Shown here: positions 44,297 to 57,124 of the stretch, in pieces
Layout of the letters: the number at the start of each line of letters is the position of its first letter
How positions within the stretch are numbered: position 1 is the first letter of the stretch
Assembly: GCF_000377665.1 (NCBI RefSeq)
Contig: NZ_KB898648.1
Coordinates: 124,001-188,000, forward strand
Length of the DNA stretch: 64,000 bases
Direction of reading: 5' to 3'
Source: Vreelandella zhanjiangensis DSM 21076
Lineage (GTDB): Bacteria > Pseudomonadota > Gammaproteobacteria > Pseudomonadales > Halomonadaceae
Notes under the pieces: generated by a model
What the model was told of the DNA's origin: nothing
Databases searched by the model: none
Seen by the model: only the letters and a program-made list of their open reading frames with translations
Position numbers and translations under genes: made by a program

Positions 44297-45268
44297 TTAC
44301 GCTCGCCAGCGCTCAGGCAGCGTTTCCGTCAAGAACTGGCTAAATGCGCGGACTTTGGGTGTTAGCTCCCGGCGATGCCTCACGCAGAGATAAAACTCCA
44401 ACGGTTCGATCTCAACCTGCGCGTCGGCCCCAAGCGCTGACGCCTGAGTCAGTTCCTGCGCCACCGGTTCTGACGTAACCGTTTTTGACGTAAAGAGCGC
44501 CACCAGCTTGCCACTCGCAATAAGCGGCTCTGCGATAAACGCTGCTAATCGAGTGATCCCGCCACCTTCAACTGCCATCTGCGCGAGTGCATCAATGTCA
44601 TCGCTGATCATGCGGGCGTTTACCGGTGCATCAAAGCGTATGCCGTTACGCACAAATCCCCAGCCGAGATAACGCCCGTCTAGCGGGAAGCGGAACACGA
44701 GGCAGTCATGCTCTTTTAGCTGCTCCAAAGTACGCGGGTAGCCGGCGCGCTTTAGATAGCTGGGGGCTGCGCAAAACAGTGACGGTACGCGGGCAATCGG
44801 GCGTGCCACCAGCCCGTCTTCCAGGGCATGGCGGATTCTAATGCTGGCATCTATCGACTCCGCAATATGATCCACGTTTCTGTCCGCGATATTGAGTTCA
44901 ACCGTAAGATCCGGATAGCGCCGGTTAAATGCGGGAATCATGGGCGCCAGAATATGCCGGGCAAACGCGCCGGTGGAGGCAATACGCAGGCGGCCTTTAG
45001 GCGCTGCATTGAGCGCATTGACCGCTTGGCTGGCAAGCTCCAACTCCTGTACCAGTTCGCGCACTTTGGCGTAATAAGCCGAGCCGCTTTCCGTTAACGC
45101 CAAGCTGCGCGTGGTGCGAGTGAGTAAACGCACGCCCAGGTGGTTTTCTAATCGGCTGATATTCTGACTGGCAGCGGCGGGGGAAATCCCCAGTAGGCGG
45201 GCACCACCAGCAATAGAGCCCGCTTCAACGGCTTTTACAAAGCTTTCGATACCGCGCAGGGCAACCAT
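44297..45268 (-). CDS. LysR family transcriptional regulator
   Basis: A 323-residue regulator of the CrgA/DsdC-like branch. The N-terminal HTH reads FVKAVEAGSIAGGARLLGISPAAASQNISRLENHLGVRLLTRTTRSLALTESG in the usual layout, and the ligand domain starts GRLRIASTGAFARHILAP. The C-terminus extends to ETLPERWRA. Divergent from the DUF2798 gene 130 bases away, which may be its target. Confidence 0.9.
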   Translation of the reverse strand: MVALRGIESFVKAVEAGSIAGGARLLGISPAAASQNISRLENHLGVRLLTRTTRSLALTESGSAYYAKVRELVQELELASQAVNALNAAPKGRLRIASTGAFARHILAPMIPAFNRRYPDLTVELNIADRNVDHIAESIDASIRIRHALEDGLVARPIARVPSLFCAAPSYLKRAGYPRTLEQLKEHDCLVFRFPLDGRYLGWGFVRNGIRFDAPVNARMISDDIDALAQMAVEGGGITRLAAFIAEPLIASGKLVALFTSKTVTSEPVAQELTQASALGADAQVEIEPLEFYLCVRHRRELTPKVRAFSQFLTETLPERWRA

Positions 45269-45398
45269 AAGTTAAACCATGTTGTTAAAAATAATTCGTA
45301 AGTTTAGCTTATTGCTCTGCTTATAGGGGATGGCCTTCTGCCTCCCTTAAGAGCGTTGTAAAGTGCCTACCTGCTTTTCAACGAACAGGTAGGCTTCA

Positions 45399-45671
45399 AT
45401 GACACAGCGACAATTCCCCGAACAGCGCATGCTGGCCGCGCGCAAGCTGCATCCCCGCTTTACGCCGGTCGTCTTTGCTTTTTACATGTCGACGGTGATG
45501 GCGTTTTTAATGACGCTGATTATTACCGCCGTCAATGCGGGGGTGAGTGACAATTATTTCAGCCAGGTATGGCACGCCTACCGTGTGGCCATGCCCAGCG
45601 CCTTTATTTGCATTCTGATGGTGCGCCCGCTAGTGGCACGCCTTGTTCAGCTAACCATCAGGTCGCATTGA
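45399..45671 (+). CDS. DUF2798 small membrane protein
   Basis: A 90-residue protein with two hydrophobic helices and the DUF2798 pattern (PRFTPVVFAFYMSTVMAFLMTLIITAVNAG and AYRVAMPSAFICILMVRPLVARLV). The function of the family is unknown; members often sit beside LysR regulators, as here. AGGTAGG stands a few bases before the ATG. Confidence 0.87.
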   Translation: MTQRQFPEQRMLAARKLHPRFTPVVFAFYMSTVMAFLMTLIITAVNAGVSDNYFSQVWHAYRVAMPSAFICILMVRPLVARLVQLTIRSH

Positions 45672-45881
45672 GATAATTATCCAGGGTACTTTTTGCTCAT
45701 ACTGGTGCTTCCCTGTAGTGACGTACTGAGAAAGCTCATGCCTTACCTGCATCAAAGGTTGAATAGCTTTTATTTAAAGCTGCATGAGAATCTATAACGT
45801 TTGAGTGAGGGCGGGGCACCGAGATCAGCCGCCAACAACTAAAGCCAATAGCCCACTTTTTAAACAGTAGGGAGTACCCCT

Positions 45882-47453
45882 GTGAGAATAGGCGCACCTA
45901 AGGAAACGAGCCGGGGCGAAGCGCGCGTGGCGCTCACCCCGGAAAGTGCCAAGCAGATTCAGAAGCTGGGCCATGAGTGCCTGATTGAGACAGGCGCAGG
46001 ACTAGCAGCGGGTTTTAACGACGATACTTACCGTGACGCTGGCGTGACCGTGGTGGATAGCGCGGATGCACTCTGGCAGGGCGCTGAGGTAGTCATCAAG
46101 GTCCGTGAGCCCTCTGATAGTGAGGCCGCGCGACTGCGCGAAGGCCAAACGCTGATTGCGTTCTTCTGGCCCGCCCAAAACGAAGCGCTGCTGGAAAAAT
46201 GCAAGGCACAGGGCGCCAGCGTGATCGCCATGGACATGGTGCCGCGTATCTCCCGGGCGCAAAAGATGGATGCGCTCTCCTCCATGGCCAATATCGCCGG
46301 TTACCGCGCGGTAATAGAGGCGGGTAATAACTTTGGCCGCTTCTTTACCGGCCAGGTAACCGCTGCGGGTAAAGTGCCCCCGGCTAAAGTGCTGGTGATT
46401 GGCGCGGGTGTGGCCGGCCTTGCTGCTATCGGCACCGCCACCAGCTTAGGTGCCGTAGTGCGGGCCTTTGATGTACGTCCCGAAGTCTCCGAACAGATCG
46501 AGTCGATGGGTGCTGAGTTTCTATTCCTCGATTTCGAAGACAGCCAGGATGGTTCGGAAAGCGGCGGTTATGCCTCGCCCTCAAGCCCCGAGTTCCGCGA
46601 AAAGCAGCTGGCTTGTTTCCGCGAACAGGCGCCCGACGTGGATATTGTCATCACCACTGCGCTGATCCCCGGGCGCCCTGCGCCCAAGCTGTGGCTTGAG
46701 GATATGGTCGCGGCCATGAAACCCGGCTCGGTGATTGTCGATCTCGCCGCTGAAAAAGGCGGTAACTGCGATTTAACCCAGCCCGATGAGCGCGTTGTCT
46801 CCAATAACGGCGTGATTGTGGTCGGCTATACCGACTTCCCCTCGCGCATGGCGACGCAGTCATCTCTGCTGTATGCCACTAATATTCGCCATATGCTGAC
46901 CGATTTAACGCCTGAGAAAGATGGCGTAATCAATCACAACATGGACGATGACGTGATTCGTGGCGCGACGGTAACTCACCAGAGCGAAGTGACCTTTCCG
47001 CCGCCGCCGCCCAAAGTAAAAGCGATTGCCGCGGCCAAGCCGAAGAAGAAAGAAAAAGAGCCGACGCCTGAAGAGAAAAAAGCCACCGAGGCAGCGGCGT
47101 TCAAAGCCCAGACCAAGCGCCAGATCGGCATATTGGCGATCGGCGGTGCGTTGATGCTGTTGCTTGGTCAAGTCGCGCCCGCGTCTTTTATGCAGCACTT
47201 TATTGTCTTCGTGTTGGCATGCTTTATCGGCTTCCAGGTGATCTGGAAAGTCAGCCACTCGCTGCATACGCCGCTGATGGCGGTGACCAATGCGATCTCC
47301 GGCATCATTATTTTGGGGGCGATTTTGCAGATTGGCTCAGGCAGCGCGGTGGTTAGCGTGCTGGCGGCTATTTCGGTACTCATCGCAACGATCAATATTG
47401 TGGGTGGCTTCCTGGTGACACGCCGGATGCTGGCCATGTTCCAGAAATCCTGA
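45882..47453 (+). CDS. pntA: NAD(P) transhydrogenase subunit alpha
   Basis: Proton-pumping transhydrogenase subunit of 523 residues. Domain I (NAD-binding) covers about 1-380 with [22 protein letters not shown], the RQD-loop-like region and [23 protein letters not shown] Lys/Glu/Pro-rich linker (about 385-410) leads to four C-terminal helices of the membrane domain. It starts at GTG with AGGGAG seven bases upstream and is followed by pntB after 16 bases. The enzyme makes NADPH from NADH with the proton gradient. The full-length alpha form, not the split PntAA/AB form, is used. Confidence 0.96.
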   Translation: MRIGAPKETSRGEARVALTPESAKQIQKLGHECLIETGAGLAAGFNDDTYRDAGVTVVDSADALWQGAEVVIKVREPSDSEAARLREGQTLIAFFWPAQNEALLEKCKAQGASVIAMDMVPRISRAQKMDALSSMANIAGYRAVIEAGNNFGRFFTGQVTAAGKVPPAKVLVIGAGVAGLAAIGTATSLGAVVRAFDVRPEVSEQIESMGAEFLFLDFEDSQDGSESGGYASPSSPEFREKQLACFREQAPDVDIVITTALIPGRPAPKLWLEDMVAAMKPGSVIVDLAAEKGGNCDLTQPDERVVSNNGVIVVGYTDFPSRMATQSSLLYATNIRHMLTDLTPEKDGVINHNMDDDVIRGATVTHQSEVTFPPPPPKVKAIAAAKPKKKEKEPTPEEKKATEAAAFKAQTKRQIGILAIGGALMLLLGQVAPASFMQHFIVFVLACFIGFQVIWKVSHSLHTPLMAVTNAISGIIILGAILQIGSGSAVVSVLAAISVLIATINIVGGFLVTRRMLAMFQKS

Positions 47454-47469
47454 GCGGCGGAGAAACGAT

Positions 47470-48912
47470 ATGTTAGGTCAAGGATTCGTATCTGCCGCGG
47501 CGATCGCGGCAAGTGTGTTGTTTATTCTGTCGTTAGGCGGTTTAAGCAATCAGGAAAAAGCCAAGCGCGCCGTGTGGTACGGCATTGTGGGCATGGCCGT
47601 CGCGGTATTTTTCACCGCCTTCGGGCCGGGCATTGGCGGCTACTGGTGGCTGATCCCGATGATGATTATCGGCGCAGGCATCGGTACCTATATGGCGGGC
47701 AAGGTCGAAATGACCGAAATGCCCCAGCTGGTGGCCGCCCTGCATAGCTTTGTGGGTTTGGCGGCGGTATTTGTGGCCTGGAGTGCGGACCTTGAGCGCC
47801 GCCGGGTGCTGGCCGCGCGCGCCGCCGACGGCGTGATGCAAGAGTTCTCGGCGTTTGCCGCGCTGGTGGCCACCAAGGCGCCGGATGAGCTGACATTTTT
47901 GCAGATCGAAGTGGTGCTGGGAATCTTTATCGGCGCAGTCACCTTTACAGGCTCGGTGATTGCCTTTGGCAAGCTGGCGGGTAAAGTCGACGGCAAACCG
48001 CGCCAGCTGCCTGGCGGGCATTTACTCAATGCTGGTGCTGCAGTGCTGTCACTGCTGCTGGCGATTCTCTATCTTAATGGCGCAGGTTTCTGGACACTGA
48101 TCTTGCTGGCCGCGCTTGCCTTCTTTATCGGTTACCACCTGATCATGGGCATTGGCGGTGCTGATATGCCGGTGGTGGTCTCGATGCTCAACAGCTATTC
48201 GGGCTGGGCGGCAGCGGCTATCGGTTTTACACTCGGAAACGACTTGTTGATCGTGACGGGTGCGCTGGTGGGCTCCTCCGGGGCCATTCTTTCCTACATC
48301 ATGTGCAAGGCGATGAACCGCAACTTCGTTAACGTGATTCTGGGTGGTTTTGGTGGAAGCACAGGGCCAGCGGCAGAAATTGAAGGCGAGCAGGTAGCGA
48401 TTGATGCCAGCGGTGTGGCCAGTGCCCTGAACGATGCCGACAGCGTGGTGATTGTGCCGGGTTACGGTATGGCAGTGGCGCAAGCTCAAAGTGCGGTAAG
48501 CGATCTGGTACGCAAGCTGCGTGCGGCGGGCAAGAACGTGCGCTTTGGTATTCATCCGGTGGCGGGGCGCCTGCCGGGGCACATGAACGTGCTGTTGGCA
48601 GAAGCCAAGGTGCCTTACGACATCGTATTGGAGATGGATGAAATCAATGACGATTTTACCAGCACCGACGTGGTGATCGTGATTGGTTCCAACGATATCG
48701 TTAACCCGGCTGCTGAAGAAGATCCCAACAGCCCCATTGCCGGTATGCCGGTATTGAAGGTCTGGGAGGCCAAGCAGGTATTTATCTGCAAGCGCGGGCA
48801 GGGTACCGGCTACTCAGGCATCGAAAACCCGCTGTTCTTCAAGGAGAACAGCCGGATGTTCTACGGCGATGCCCGCGATAGCCTGAACGCATTGCTGCCA
48901 CTGGTCGATTAA
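47470..48912 (+). CDS. pntB: NAD(P) transhydrogenase subunit beta
   Basis: A 480-residue subunit with nine membrane helices followed by the NADP-binding domain III (from about residue 300), including [36 protein letters not shown] and [20 protein letters not shown]. It forms the proton channel and NADP site with PntA. A strong terminator follows 26 bases after the stop. Confidence 0.97.
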   Translation: MLGQGFVSAAAIAASVLFILSLGGLSNQEKAKRAVWYGIVGMAVAVFFTAFGPGIGGYWWLIPMMIIGAGIGTYMAGKVEMTEMPQLVAALHSFVGLAAVFVAWSADLERRRVLAARAADGVMQEFSAFAALVATKAPDELTFLQIEVVLGIFIGAVTFTGSVIAFGKLAGKVDGKPRQLPGGHLLNAGAAVLSLLLAILYLNGAGFWTLILLAALAFFIGYHLIMGIGGADMPVVVSMLNSYSGWAAAAIGFTLGNDLLIVTGALVGSSGAILSYIMCKAMNRNFVNVILGGFGGSTGPAAEIEGEQVAIDASGVASALNDADSVVIVPGYGMAVAQAQSAVSDLVRKLRAAGKNVRFGIHPVAGRLPGHMNVLLAEAKVPYDIVLEMDEINDDFTSTDVVIVIGSNDIVNPAAEEDPNSPIAGMPVLKVWEAKQVFICKRGQGTGYSGIENPLFFKENSRMFYGDARDSLNALLPLVD

Positions 48913-48937
48913 CGCTCCACAACGCAGTGCAACCCAA

Positions 48938-48970
48938 CGAACAGGGCGCCCAAGGGCGCCCTGTTCGTGT
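48938..48970 (+). terminator. Terminator of pntAB
   Basis: CGAACAGGGCGCC / GGCGCCCTGTTCG, thirteen-base perfect stem with a four-base loop, followed by TGTTT. Confidence 0.85.
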
Positions 48971-49147
48971 TTAGTCGGCGCGTCTCGCCCACTGTCATGG
49001 TTACCAGGAAATGGCTTTTTTACCTGTAAATTAAAAATTACTATCAAGTTGGTCGCTAAATGCAAATTGTAGCTATGGCTAATGTGCTTTAAAACTGTGT
49101 CATGTCAATGAGTCGCCCGCTCGCGCGTTTTGAAAGCGTCATGTTGA

Positions 49148-51376
<2,229 letters not shown>

Positions 51377-51380
51377 CGCC

Positions 51381-51402
51381 ACGCGCCCCAGAAGGGGCGC
51401 GT
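51381..51402 (+). terminator. First hairpin behind katG
   Basis: ACGCGCCCC / GGGGCGCGT with AGAA loop, six bases after the stop. The stem is strong, but no T-run follows. Confidence 0.6.
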
Positions 51403-51434
51403 GAGCAGTAAGTACTATTGATGTACCCAGTCTT

Positions 51435-51463
51435 GCCCACATCGAAAGATGCGGGCTTTTTTA
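51435..51463 (+). terminator. Second terminator behind katG
   Basis: GCCCACATC-GAAA-GATGCGGGC (one mismatch) followed by six T. It also separates katG from the convergent chemoreceptor gene. Confidence 0.8.
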
Positions 51464-51479
51464 GGGCAAAAGAAAAGCT

Positions 51480-53462
51480 TTAAAACGCTTCCCACTCGGG
51501 CTCGGTGACGGCCTTTCTGGGCTTGGGCGCTGAAGGTGCAGAAGATGCGGCCGGTAAGCGAGGGCTACTCGCTGGCGGAGTAGCGCTTGTGGAGATAGCT
51601 AGCGGCTGAGAATCACCCAGCACAAACTCGCTCATCAACTGATCCAGACGCTCGGCGTTGTTACGCATCTGCGCAGCAAGAGAGGCATTCTGGCTAACCA
51701 TGGAAGCATTCTGCTGCGTCATGGTATCCATTTCCGCAACGGCGGTATTGACCTGTTCGATGCCTGCAGTTTGCTCGCGGGCGCCAGCGGTAATTTCACC
51801 AATCACGTCAGACACCTGAGTGATGCTGCGATGAATTTCCTGCATCTGCTGGGCGGCGGATTTAACAATATGGTTGCCTTCCTTGGCATGATTAACCGAC
51901 ACATCGATCAGCGCGCGGATATCTTGAGCAGCAGTTGCCGAGCGACTGGCCAGCGTACGTACTTCGTTGGCCACCACCGCAAAGCCGCGCCCCTGCTCGC
52001 CGGCTCTGGCCGCTTCGACCGATGCGTTAAGCGCCAGGATATTGGTTTGAAAGGCGATGGAGTCGATCAGACCGATAATATCGCTGATCTTGTTGGACGA
52101 CTCGCTGATCGCGCCCATCTTGCTTTCCATCTGGGTCATGGATTCAGTGCCGCGTTTGGAAGCGCCTGCGGCTTCAATCGCCAGGCCATTGGCCTGCTCA
52201 GACGCTTGCGACGTGTGCGCCACCGTAGAATGAATCTCCTCCATGGAGGCAGAGGTTTCCTGAATGTTGGCCGCGGCCTGATCGGTACGTGAGGAAAGCT
52301 CGTGAGTGCCATCTGCCATGTCGCTGGCACCAGCGAGTACCGTTTGGGCGTTATGGCGCACTTCCTGAAGGGTGCCCTGCATACGCTCAACGAACGCATT
52401 GAAACCGCGCGCCAGATCACCGATCTCGTCTTGTGATTTAACCTCCAGACGGCGAGTCAGATCACCCTTGCCCTGAGCAATATCGGCCATGGCACTAGCC
52501 GTATGCTTGATTGGCGCAAGCGAGCGGCGTGCCGCATAGGCAACTACCACGAGAAGCAATATCAGCAGCAACCCGCCCGCCAGCAGCAGGGATTTCAGCA
52601 AGCTGTTGGTTACGGCGGTAAAGGCGGACATCGGAACGGTCACGCCGACAACCCAGGAGGTACCTTCCACAGGACTCCACATAAGCCGGGTACGTTCGCC
52701 ACTGGGCATGGTGATTTCACCGGAACCGGGGGCGCCGCTGAGAATTGACTGACTCAGCGAATCCAACCCCTGATACCCCTGAGTACGGTCGGCGTCGGTA
52801 TAGTTCAGCGACATGCGATACTCTTCTACCGGGTGGGCAATGACCTGACCCTGGCTGTCAATAAGCCAGCCGTAGCTCCCCTCGCCGACATTGATTGCCG
52901 AGGTGATATCAGACACCGCCGCCATGGAAACGGTGATACCTAAAAGCCCTGCACGGTTGCCACGTTCATCGAAAACGGTATCGACTACTAACGCCGTTGG
53001 CAGCCCGCTGACCATGGAGATCACCGGGTCGACAAGCAGGCTATCCTGGCTGCTTTCAGAAATGAGTGTCTTGAAGTAGGGACGTTCCGAGATGTCTAGC
53101 GGCACGCCAGCATGGGTTATTGTGTCACCCGAGGCATTAGAGAAAAAAAGCGATTCGATGGTGCCGCCCGGAGGGTAGCGTTTGGCGAGCCATTCAAGAT
53201 GCGTAGCGACAGGCAAATCTTCGGCGAGACGCTCATCTTCCGCCAGCACCGCATTCCAGTTACGGTAGCCGTTGATCCAGCGGCCTATCTCGTCGGCGCG
53301 TGCCTCGACTTGCCGTGTACCGGCATTGTCGATTAGGTCAGGGATAGCTTGGTTGAGCTGCTGATTGACAATAACGCCGAGAACGACGGCAACAATCAGT
53401 AAAGGAAGAGCGACTGCACTCAGCAATTTTTGTGTTAACGACAGACGAGAGAACTTGCTCAT
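51480..53462 (-). CDS. Methyl-accepting chemotaxis protein with dCache sensor and CheR/CheB tether
   Basis: A 660-residue chemoreceptor. Helix 1 lies near residues 13-33, then a periplasmic double-Cache sensor to about 285 (with RPYFKTLI and the membrane-distal and proximal subdomains), helix 2 near 293-313, HAMP, and a long cytoplasmic signalling coil with the conserved tip SIAFQTNILALNASVEAARAGEQGRGFAVVANEVR. A Pro/Ser/Ala-rich linker ends in the pentapeptide EWEAF, the C-terminal tether for CheR and CheB. dCache receptors often sense amino acids or polyamines; the ligand is unknown. Confidence 0.94.
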   Translation of the reverse strand: MSKFSRLSLTQKLLSAVALPLLIVAVVLGVIVNQQLNQAIPDLIDNAGTRQVEARADEIGRWINGYRNWNAVLAEDERLAEDLPVATHLEWLAKRYPPGGTIESLFFSNASGDTITHAGVPLDISERPYFKTLISESSQDSLLVDPVISMVSGLPTALVVDTVFDERGNRAGLLGITVSMAAVSDITSAINVGEGSYGWLIDSQGQVIAHPVEEYRMSLNYTDADRTQGYQGLDSLSQSILSGAPGSGEITMPSGERTRLMWSPVEGTSWVVGVTVPMSAFTAVTNSLLKSLLLAGGLLLILLLVVVAYAARRSLAPIKHTASAMADIAQGKGDLTRRLEVKSQDEIGDLARGFNAFVERMQGTLQEVRHNAQTVLAGASDMADGTHELSSRTDQAAANIQETSASMEEIHSTVAHTSQASEQANGLAIEAAGASKRGTESMTQMESKMGAISESSNKISDIIGLIDSIAFQTNILALNASVEAARAGEQGRGFAVVANEVRTLASRSATAAQDIRALIDVSVNHAKEGNHIVKSAAQQMQEIHRSITQVSDVIGEITAGAREQTAGIEQVNTAVAEMDTMTQQNASMVSQNASLAAQMRNNAERLDQLMSEFVLGDSQPLAISTSATPPASSPRLPAASSAPSAPKPRKAVTEPEWEAF

Positions 53463-53690
53463 TAAAGGCCTCGGTGAGTGAGAGGTTGGCCATTACTGGC
53501 CGGTCATGATCCACGCAGTTTTTTTATGGCGCAGAGATCGTTTTTATTGCTGGCGCAAAAGTTAATAACGACCGTTTAGCGATTAACTTAAGTGCAATTA
53601 TCTTTGTTGTAGAACAATAAATGTTGAGGGTGCTTTCATTAAGATTGTTGGATACGTTATTGGCCTCCGATGTTGTTACCGCTTGTCATA

Positions 53691-54644
53691 TCACTTTCCT
53701 CGATAAACACGCAGGATATCGGCCATGGTCGCCAGCGCGATCTCCGCCGGTGTCTTACTTCCCAGGTCCAGGCCAATCGGCATGACGATCCGCGCGATAT
53801 CGGTGTCGGTCAAACCACCTGAGCGCCGTAAGCGTTCGGCGCGCTGGGCTGAGCTTTTCTTCGACCCCATGACACCGATATAAAAAGCATTAGTGCGTAC
53901 AGCCTCAATCATTGCCAGATCATCAATACGCGGATCATGGGTAAGGGCAACAATCGCCGTAGCTGCGTGGCACGCTCCTGAGGCTATGAACAGCGAAGGC
54001 AGCACGGCCTGTACCTCGACACCCGAAACATTGAAACCGCGCCGCATCTCCTCGCGTGGGTCGCAGACAATCACTTCAAATCCCAGTGCCTGAGCGAACT
54101 GGGCGCAGGGTGCGGCAATGGCGGAAATGCCTGAGATAATAAGACGCAGCGAAGGTCCGATACGCAGATAAGCGGCCTGCTCATCATATGTGGCGGCTGG
54201 CCCCGGCCCTTCGGGCACGATAAAGCGCTTGCGCGAACCGTCCAGCAGTACATGGCGTATCAACGGCTGTCGCCCCATCAGCGTGGCATGCATGACTTCA
54301 AGATGGATCAGTGTGTCGGCGCTGGGCTCAAGCCGCTCGACCAGCACATCGAGGCTTCCGCCGCAGGGCAGGCGGACGGTGTCATCACTTTCGCCACCAT
54401 AATGAATCAGTTGAACCGGTGAAAATGAAAGAGCCCCCTGCTCCAGGCGTTCCAGAAAATTCTCTTCAACGCACCCGCCAGATAGTGAACCTATGAAATG
54501 TTCTTTTGAGCACGCTGCCATGATCGCCCCAGGCGCCCTGGGTGACGAACCAAAGGTTGACAGTACCGTGCATAACCAGACCACTCGGCCCTGGTTAGCC
54601 CACTGGAGGGCGCGCTCGATAACCTGAAGATCAAGATGCTGCAT
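53691..54644 (-). CDS. xdhC: XdhC-family molybdenum cofactor insertion protein
   Basis: A 317-residue protein of the XdhC/CoxF type. The N-terminal domain has TFGSSPRAPGAIMAA and the conserved LSGGCVEE; the C-terminal Rossmann domain has LRLIISGISAIAAPCAQFAQALGFEVIVCDPR and TNAFYIGVMGSKK. It sulfurates and inserts the molybdenum cofactor into a xanthine-dehydrogenase-like enzyme. Its start overlaps the stop of the molybdopterin subunit gene by one base, so that subunit is the client. Confidence 0.92.
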   Translation of the reverse strand: MQHLDLQVIERALQWANQGRVVWLCTVLSTFGSSPRAPGAIMAACSKEHFIGSLSGGCVEENFLERLEQGALSFSPVQLIHYGGESDDTVRLPCGGSLDVLVERLEPSADTLIHLEVMHATLMGRQPLIRHVLLDGSRKRFIVPEGPGPAATYDEQAAYLRIGPSLRLIISGISAIAAPCAQFAQALGFEVIVCDPREEMRRGFNVSGVEVQAVLPSLFIASGACHAATAIVALTHDPRIDDLAMIEAVRTNAFYIGVMGSKKSSAQRAERLRRSGGLTDTDIARIVMPIGLDLGSKTPAEIALATMADILRVYRGK

Positions 54645-56923
54645 TACAGCGTCACCTCGACGCGCTTTTCTGTGGAGATATCGCTTTGCTCAAGCTTTTG
54701 ACGAACGGTTTCGGCGGTAAACGGCGGATGTGTAAAGCGAACCCCGGTCGCATCGAACAGCGCATTGGCAATGGCCGGGGCGCCGGGGAGAGATGTGGAT
54801 TCGCCGACACCTAGCGACGGCTGATCCTTTCGATCCAACATTAGAAGCTGAATATCCGGAAGCTCCGAAAAGCGCAGAATGGGGTAGCTGCCCCATTCGC
54901 GATTCATGGGTAAGCCCTTTTCGAAGGTCACCCGCTCTTTCAGGGTTCGGCTAAGCGTCTGGATGACGTTGCCATGCACTTGGTGGCGTACGCCGTCGGG
55001 GTTGATCATAAGCCCGGCATCCTGGCCCACGTACAGATGTTCGATAATGATTCGGCCGCTGGCGGGATGTACCTTCAGCTCGACGACCCAAGCTGCCAGT
55101 GCGGCGCCGAATCCGGGGAACTTGCTATGCACGTACTGTGCGTAGGCAAAGCCCCGCCCGTAATGCCAGCCCGCTTCGATACGGGGGGTAGAGCAGGCTA
55201 TGCGAGGCTGCCAATGAGCGCGTGTTGCCAGGGCCTTGACGAGTTCTATGGCACGCGTATCGGTCAAGTGCCTAATTCGGAAGGCAATAGGGTCTTCCCC
55301 GGCCAAGTAGGCCAGCTCATCGATGGCACTTTCATGCGCAAACGCGTTCGGCATAGCGGAAACGCCGCGTAGCCATGAGGCGCGCACGAGCGTGGGCACA
55401 TCATCACAGGCAATGCGCCGATGCGGATAGCCATAGGGCGGAACGGACGTGCGGTCACCCATCTGGAAAGGCACGTCGCTGGGTTGCTGCGCGCCTGTCA
55501 GCAAAAGTGCCAGGGTCGGTGCATTGTTGGAAGGGTAGCGCGCCACGAAACGGTAGCCTGTCAGATTACCGTCGGCATCGATACCAGCTTCAACATCCAT
55601 CCGCTGGGCGGCTCCCTTGGGCTCCCAGAGATGCTCCTGTTCGCGGGTGAGCTGGACGCGCACGGGGCGGCCAACGGCCCTTGATAACAACGCCGCATCA
55701 GCACCCACATCATCAGCGCAGTTGCGGCCGTAACAGCCGGAGGCCTCCATACGCGTGATGGTAATGGCGCTTTCATCCAGCAGCATCAGGCGCGACAGCT
55801 CGGCACGCAGGCTATGAGGGTTCTGCGTACCTGACCAGACGTGCAGTTGGCCATCACGGTAGTGAGCCACCGAGCATGAAGGCCCAATTGAGCCATGCAG
55901 TTGAAAAGGCCAGACATAAGCGCGTCGAACTCGATGTTGAGCACTATCAAGAGCGTCGTCGACCTGGCCTTCTTCAAGCAGTAGGCGTTGTTGCACCGGC
56001 AGTCCGTCCAATGCCTGCTCAATGTTATGCATGGGGGGCAGCGTATCGGGCTTGCGCCAAACGATATTGAGTTTACGGGCGATAGCGGCCGCCTGCTCTT
56101 CGCGTTCAGCCACAACGCCGACAAAGTCGCCAATCGTCACGATGCTGACCAGCCCTGCCATGCCGACTACTGAGCTTTCATCAACGGATGCCAGTGAATT
56201 ACCGACGAAATCGCCCCGGTCATAGCCACTGTAAGGAGGTCGAATCACGTGGCCATAGAGCATATCCGGCAGACGAAAGTCATGCACGAACGTCAGTGCG
56301 CCCGTTACCTTGCCGGGAATATCCACGCGAGGTGCTGCCTTGCCCACCAGGCTGTATTGATGGGCAGATTTGAGGGGCACATCATCGGCAAGCGTCAAGG
56401 CATGCCGGGCACCGGCGAGCAGTTCGCTATAGCCGATAGCGGGCAATGCGTCGTCTAACGGTGCAATATAACCAGCACGACAATGGAGCTGATGCTGAGG
56501 TAGACCAAAATGCAGGGCGGCTCTGGAAAGTAAATATTCACGCGCCTGAGCGGCAGCACGACGAAGCGGCTCGGCAGTAATCTGAATAGTGGCGCTAGCA
56601 ATCGTCGGCCCCTGATTGGGCACCTCGAACGGGTCACCCAGAATCATGGTGACGGATTCAAGCGCTACCTCAAGCTCTTCAGCCACAATCTGGGCAAGCG
56701 CAGTGCGTATGCCTGTGCCAAGATCCACATGACCGTTGAATGCCAGCACCTGGCCCGTGCTTAGTATGGCAATAAATATTTCAGGCTCAGTAGGCACGAA
56801 ATTAGAATGTGTACCCGGTTGCCCCGGCGCGGGCTTGGGAGGTGTAATCGGATCCCGATACACGATAAGAAGATCTGGATCATGTAGAAGGGCTTGTCGA
56901 TCATAGACTTTCTTGTCGGTCAT
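54644..56923 (-). CDS. Nicotinate dehydrogenase molybdopterin subunit (NicB-like, without cytochrome)
   Basis: A 759-residue molybdoenzyme subunit of the xanthine dehydrogenase superfamily. The first MoCo segment (EIFIAILSTGQVLAFNGHVDLGTGIRTALAQIVAEEL) comes first, then the a/b hammerhead (VDIPGKVTGALTFVHDFRLPDMLYGHVIRPP) and the second MoCo part, ending with the catalytic Glu in LGVGESTSLPGAPAIANALFDATG. Unlike Pseudomonas NicB, which also carries cytochrome c domains, it ends here, and no [2Fe-2S] subunit lies next to it. Together with the NicC-F genes beyond it, the likely substrate is nicotinate (hydroxylation to 6-hydroxynicotinate). The NicA-like subunit 5 kb away and the cytochrome-bearing protein at the window end are the expected partners. 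Confidence 0.85.
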   Translation of the reverse strand: MTDKKVYDRQALLHDPDLLIVYRDPITPPKPAPGQPGTHSNFVPTEPEIFIAILSTGQVLAFNGHVDLGTGIRTALAQIVAEELEVALESVTMILGDPFEVPNQGPTIASATIQITAEPLRRAAAQAREYLLSRAALHFGLPQHQLHCRAGYIAPLDDALPAIGYSELLAGARHALTLADDVPLKSAHQYSLVGKAAPRVDIPGKVTGALTFVHDFRLPDMLYGHVIRPPYSGYDRGDFVGNSLASVDESSVVGMAGLVSIVTIGDFVGVVAEREEQAAAIARKLNIVWRKPDTLPPMHNIEQALDGLPVQQRLLLEEGQVDDALDSAQHRVRRAYVWPFQLHGSIGPSCSVAHYRDGQLHVWSGTQNPHSLRAELSRLMLLDESAITITRMEASGCYGRNCADDVGADAALLSRAVGRPVRVQLTREQEHLWEPKGAAQRMDVEAGIDADGNLTGYRFVARYPSNNAPTLALLLTGAQQPSDVPFQMGDRTSVPPYGYPHRRIACDDVPTLVRASWLRGVSAMPNAFAHESAIDELAYLAGEDPIAFRIRHLTDTRAIELVKALATRAHWQPRIACSTPRIEAGWHYGRGFAYAQYVHSKFPGFGAALAAWVVELKVHPASGRIIIEHLYVGQDAGLMINPDGVRHQVHGNVIQTLSRTLKERVTFEKGLPMNREWGSYPILRFSELPDIQLLMLDRKDQPSLGVGESTSLPGAPAIANALFDATGVRFTHPPFTAETVRQKLEQSDISTEKRVEVTL

Positions 56924-57001
56924 TTGGCCTCCTTGGTTGTTTTTAGATGCTCAGGTCTTTCATGTACCGCGAGAGGTTGCTTGAGTTTAATATAAATTTA
57001 T

Positions 57002-57020
57002 AATGTGTACGCCATAAATT
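57002..57020. promoter_or_regulatory. Candidate NicR site (nicR / molybdopterin subunit)
   Basis: AATGTGTACGCCATAAATT in the divergent spacer resembles two sites before nicC and nicA (61271-61285, TGTATAC type, and 61456-61469, TAGTGTATGCACTA). The shared core is GTGTAYRC. The binding factor is inferred to be NicR. Confidence 0.4.
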
Positions 57021-57124
57021 GGCGGTGAATCAGGCGGTAATTCTCGCGTTATACGTAAAGTTCTGCCTAACGTTTCCCACTGCCATACTTCAGTGACATC
57101 ACTGCGCATCAGCAAGGAGTTTGA

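Noticed and set aside
53691..56923. Xanthine dehydrogenase locus linked to urate hydroxylase HpxO
   Set aside because: The molybdopterin subunit is of the NicB/IorB type, lies next to nicR and nicFEDC, and is 15 kb from hpxO without a FAD subunit.
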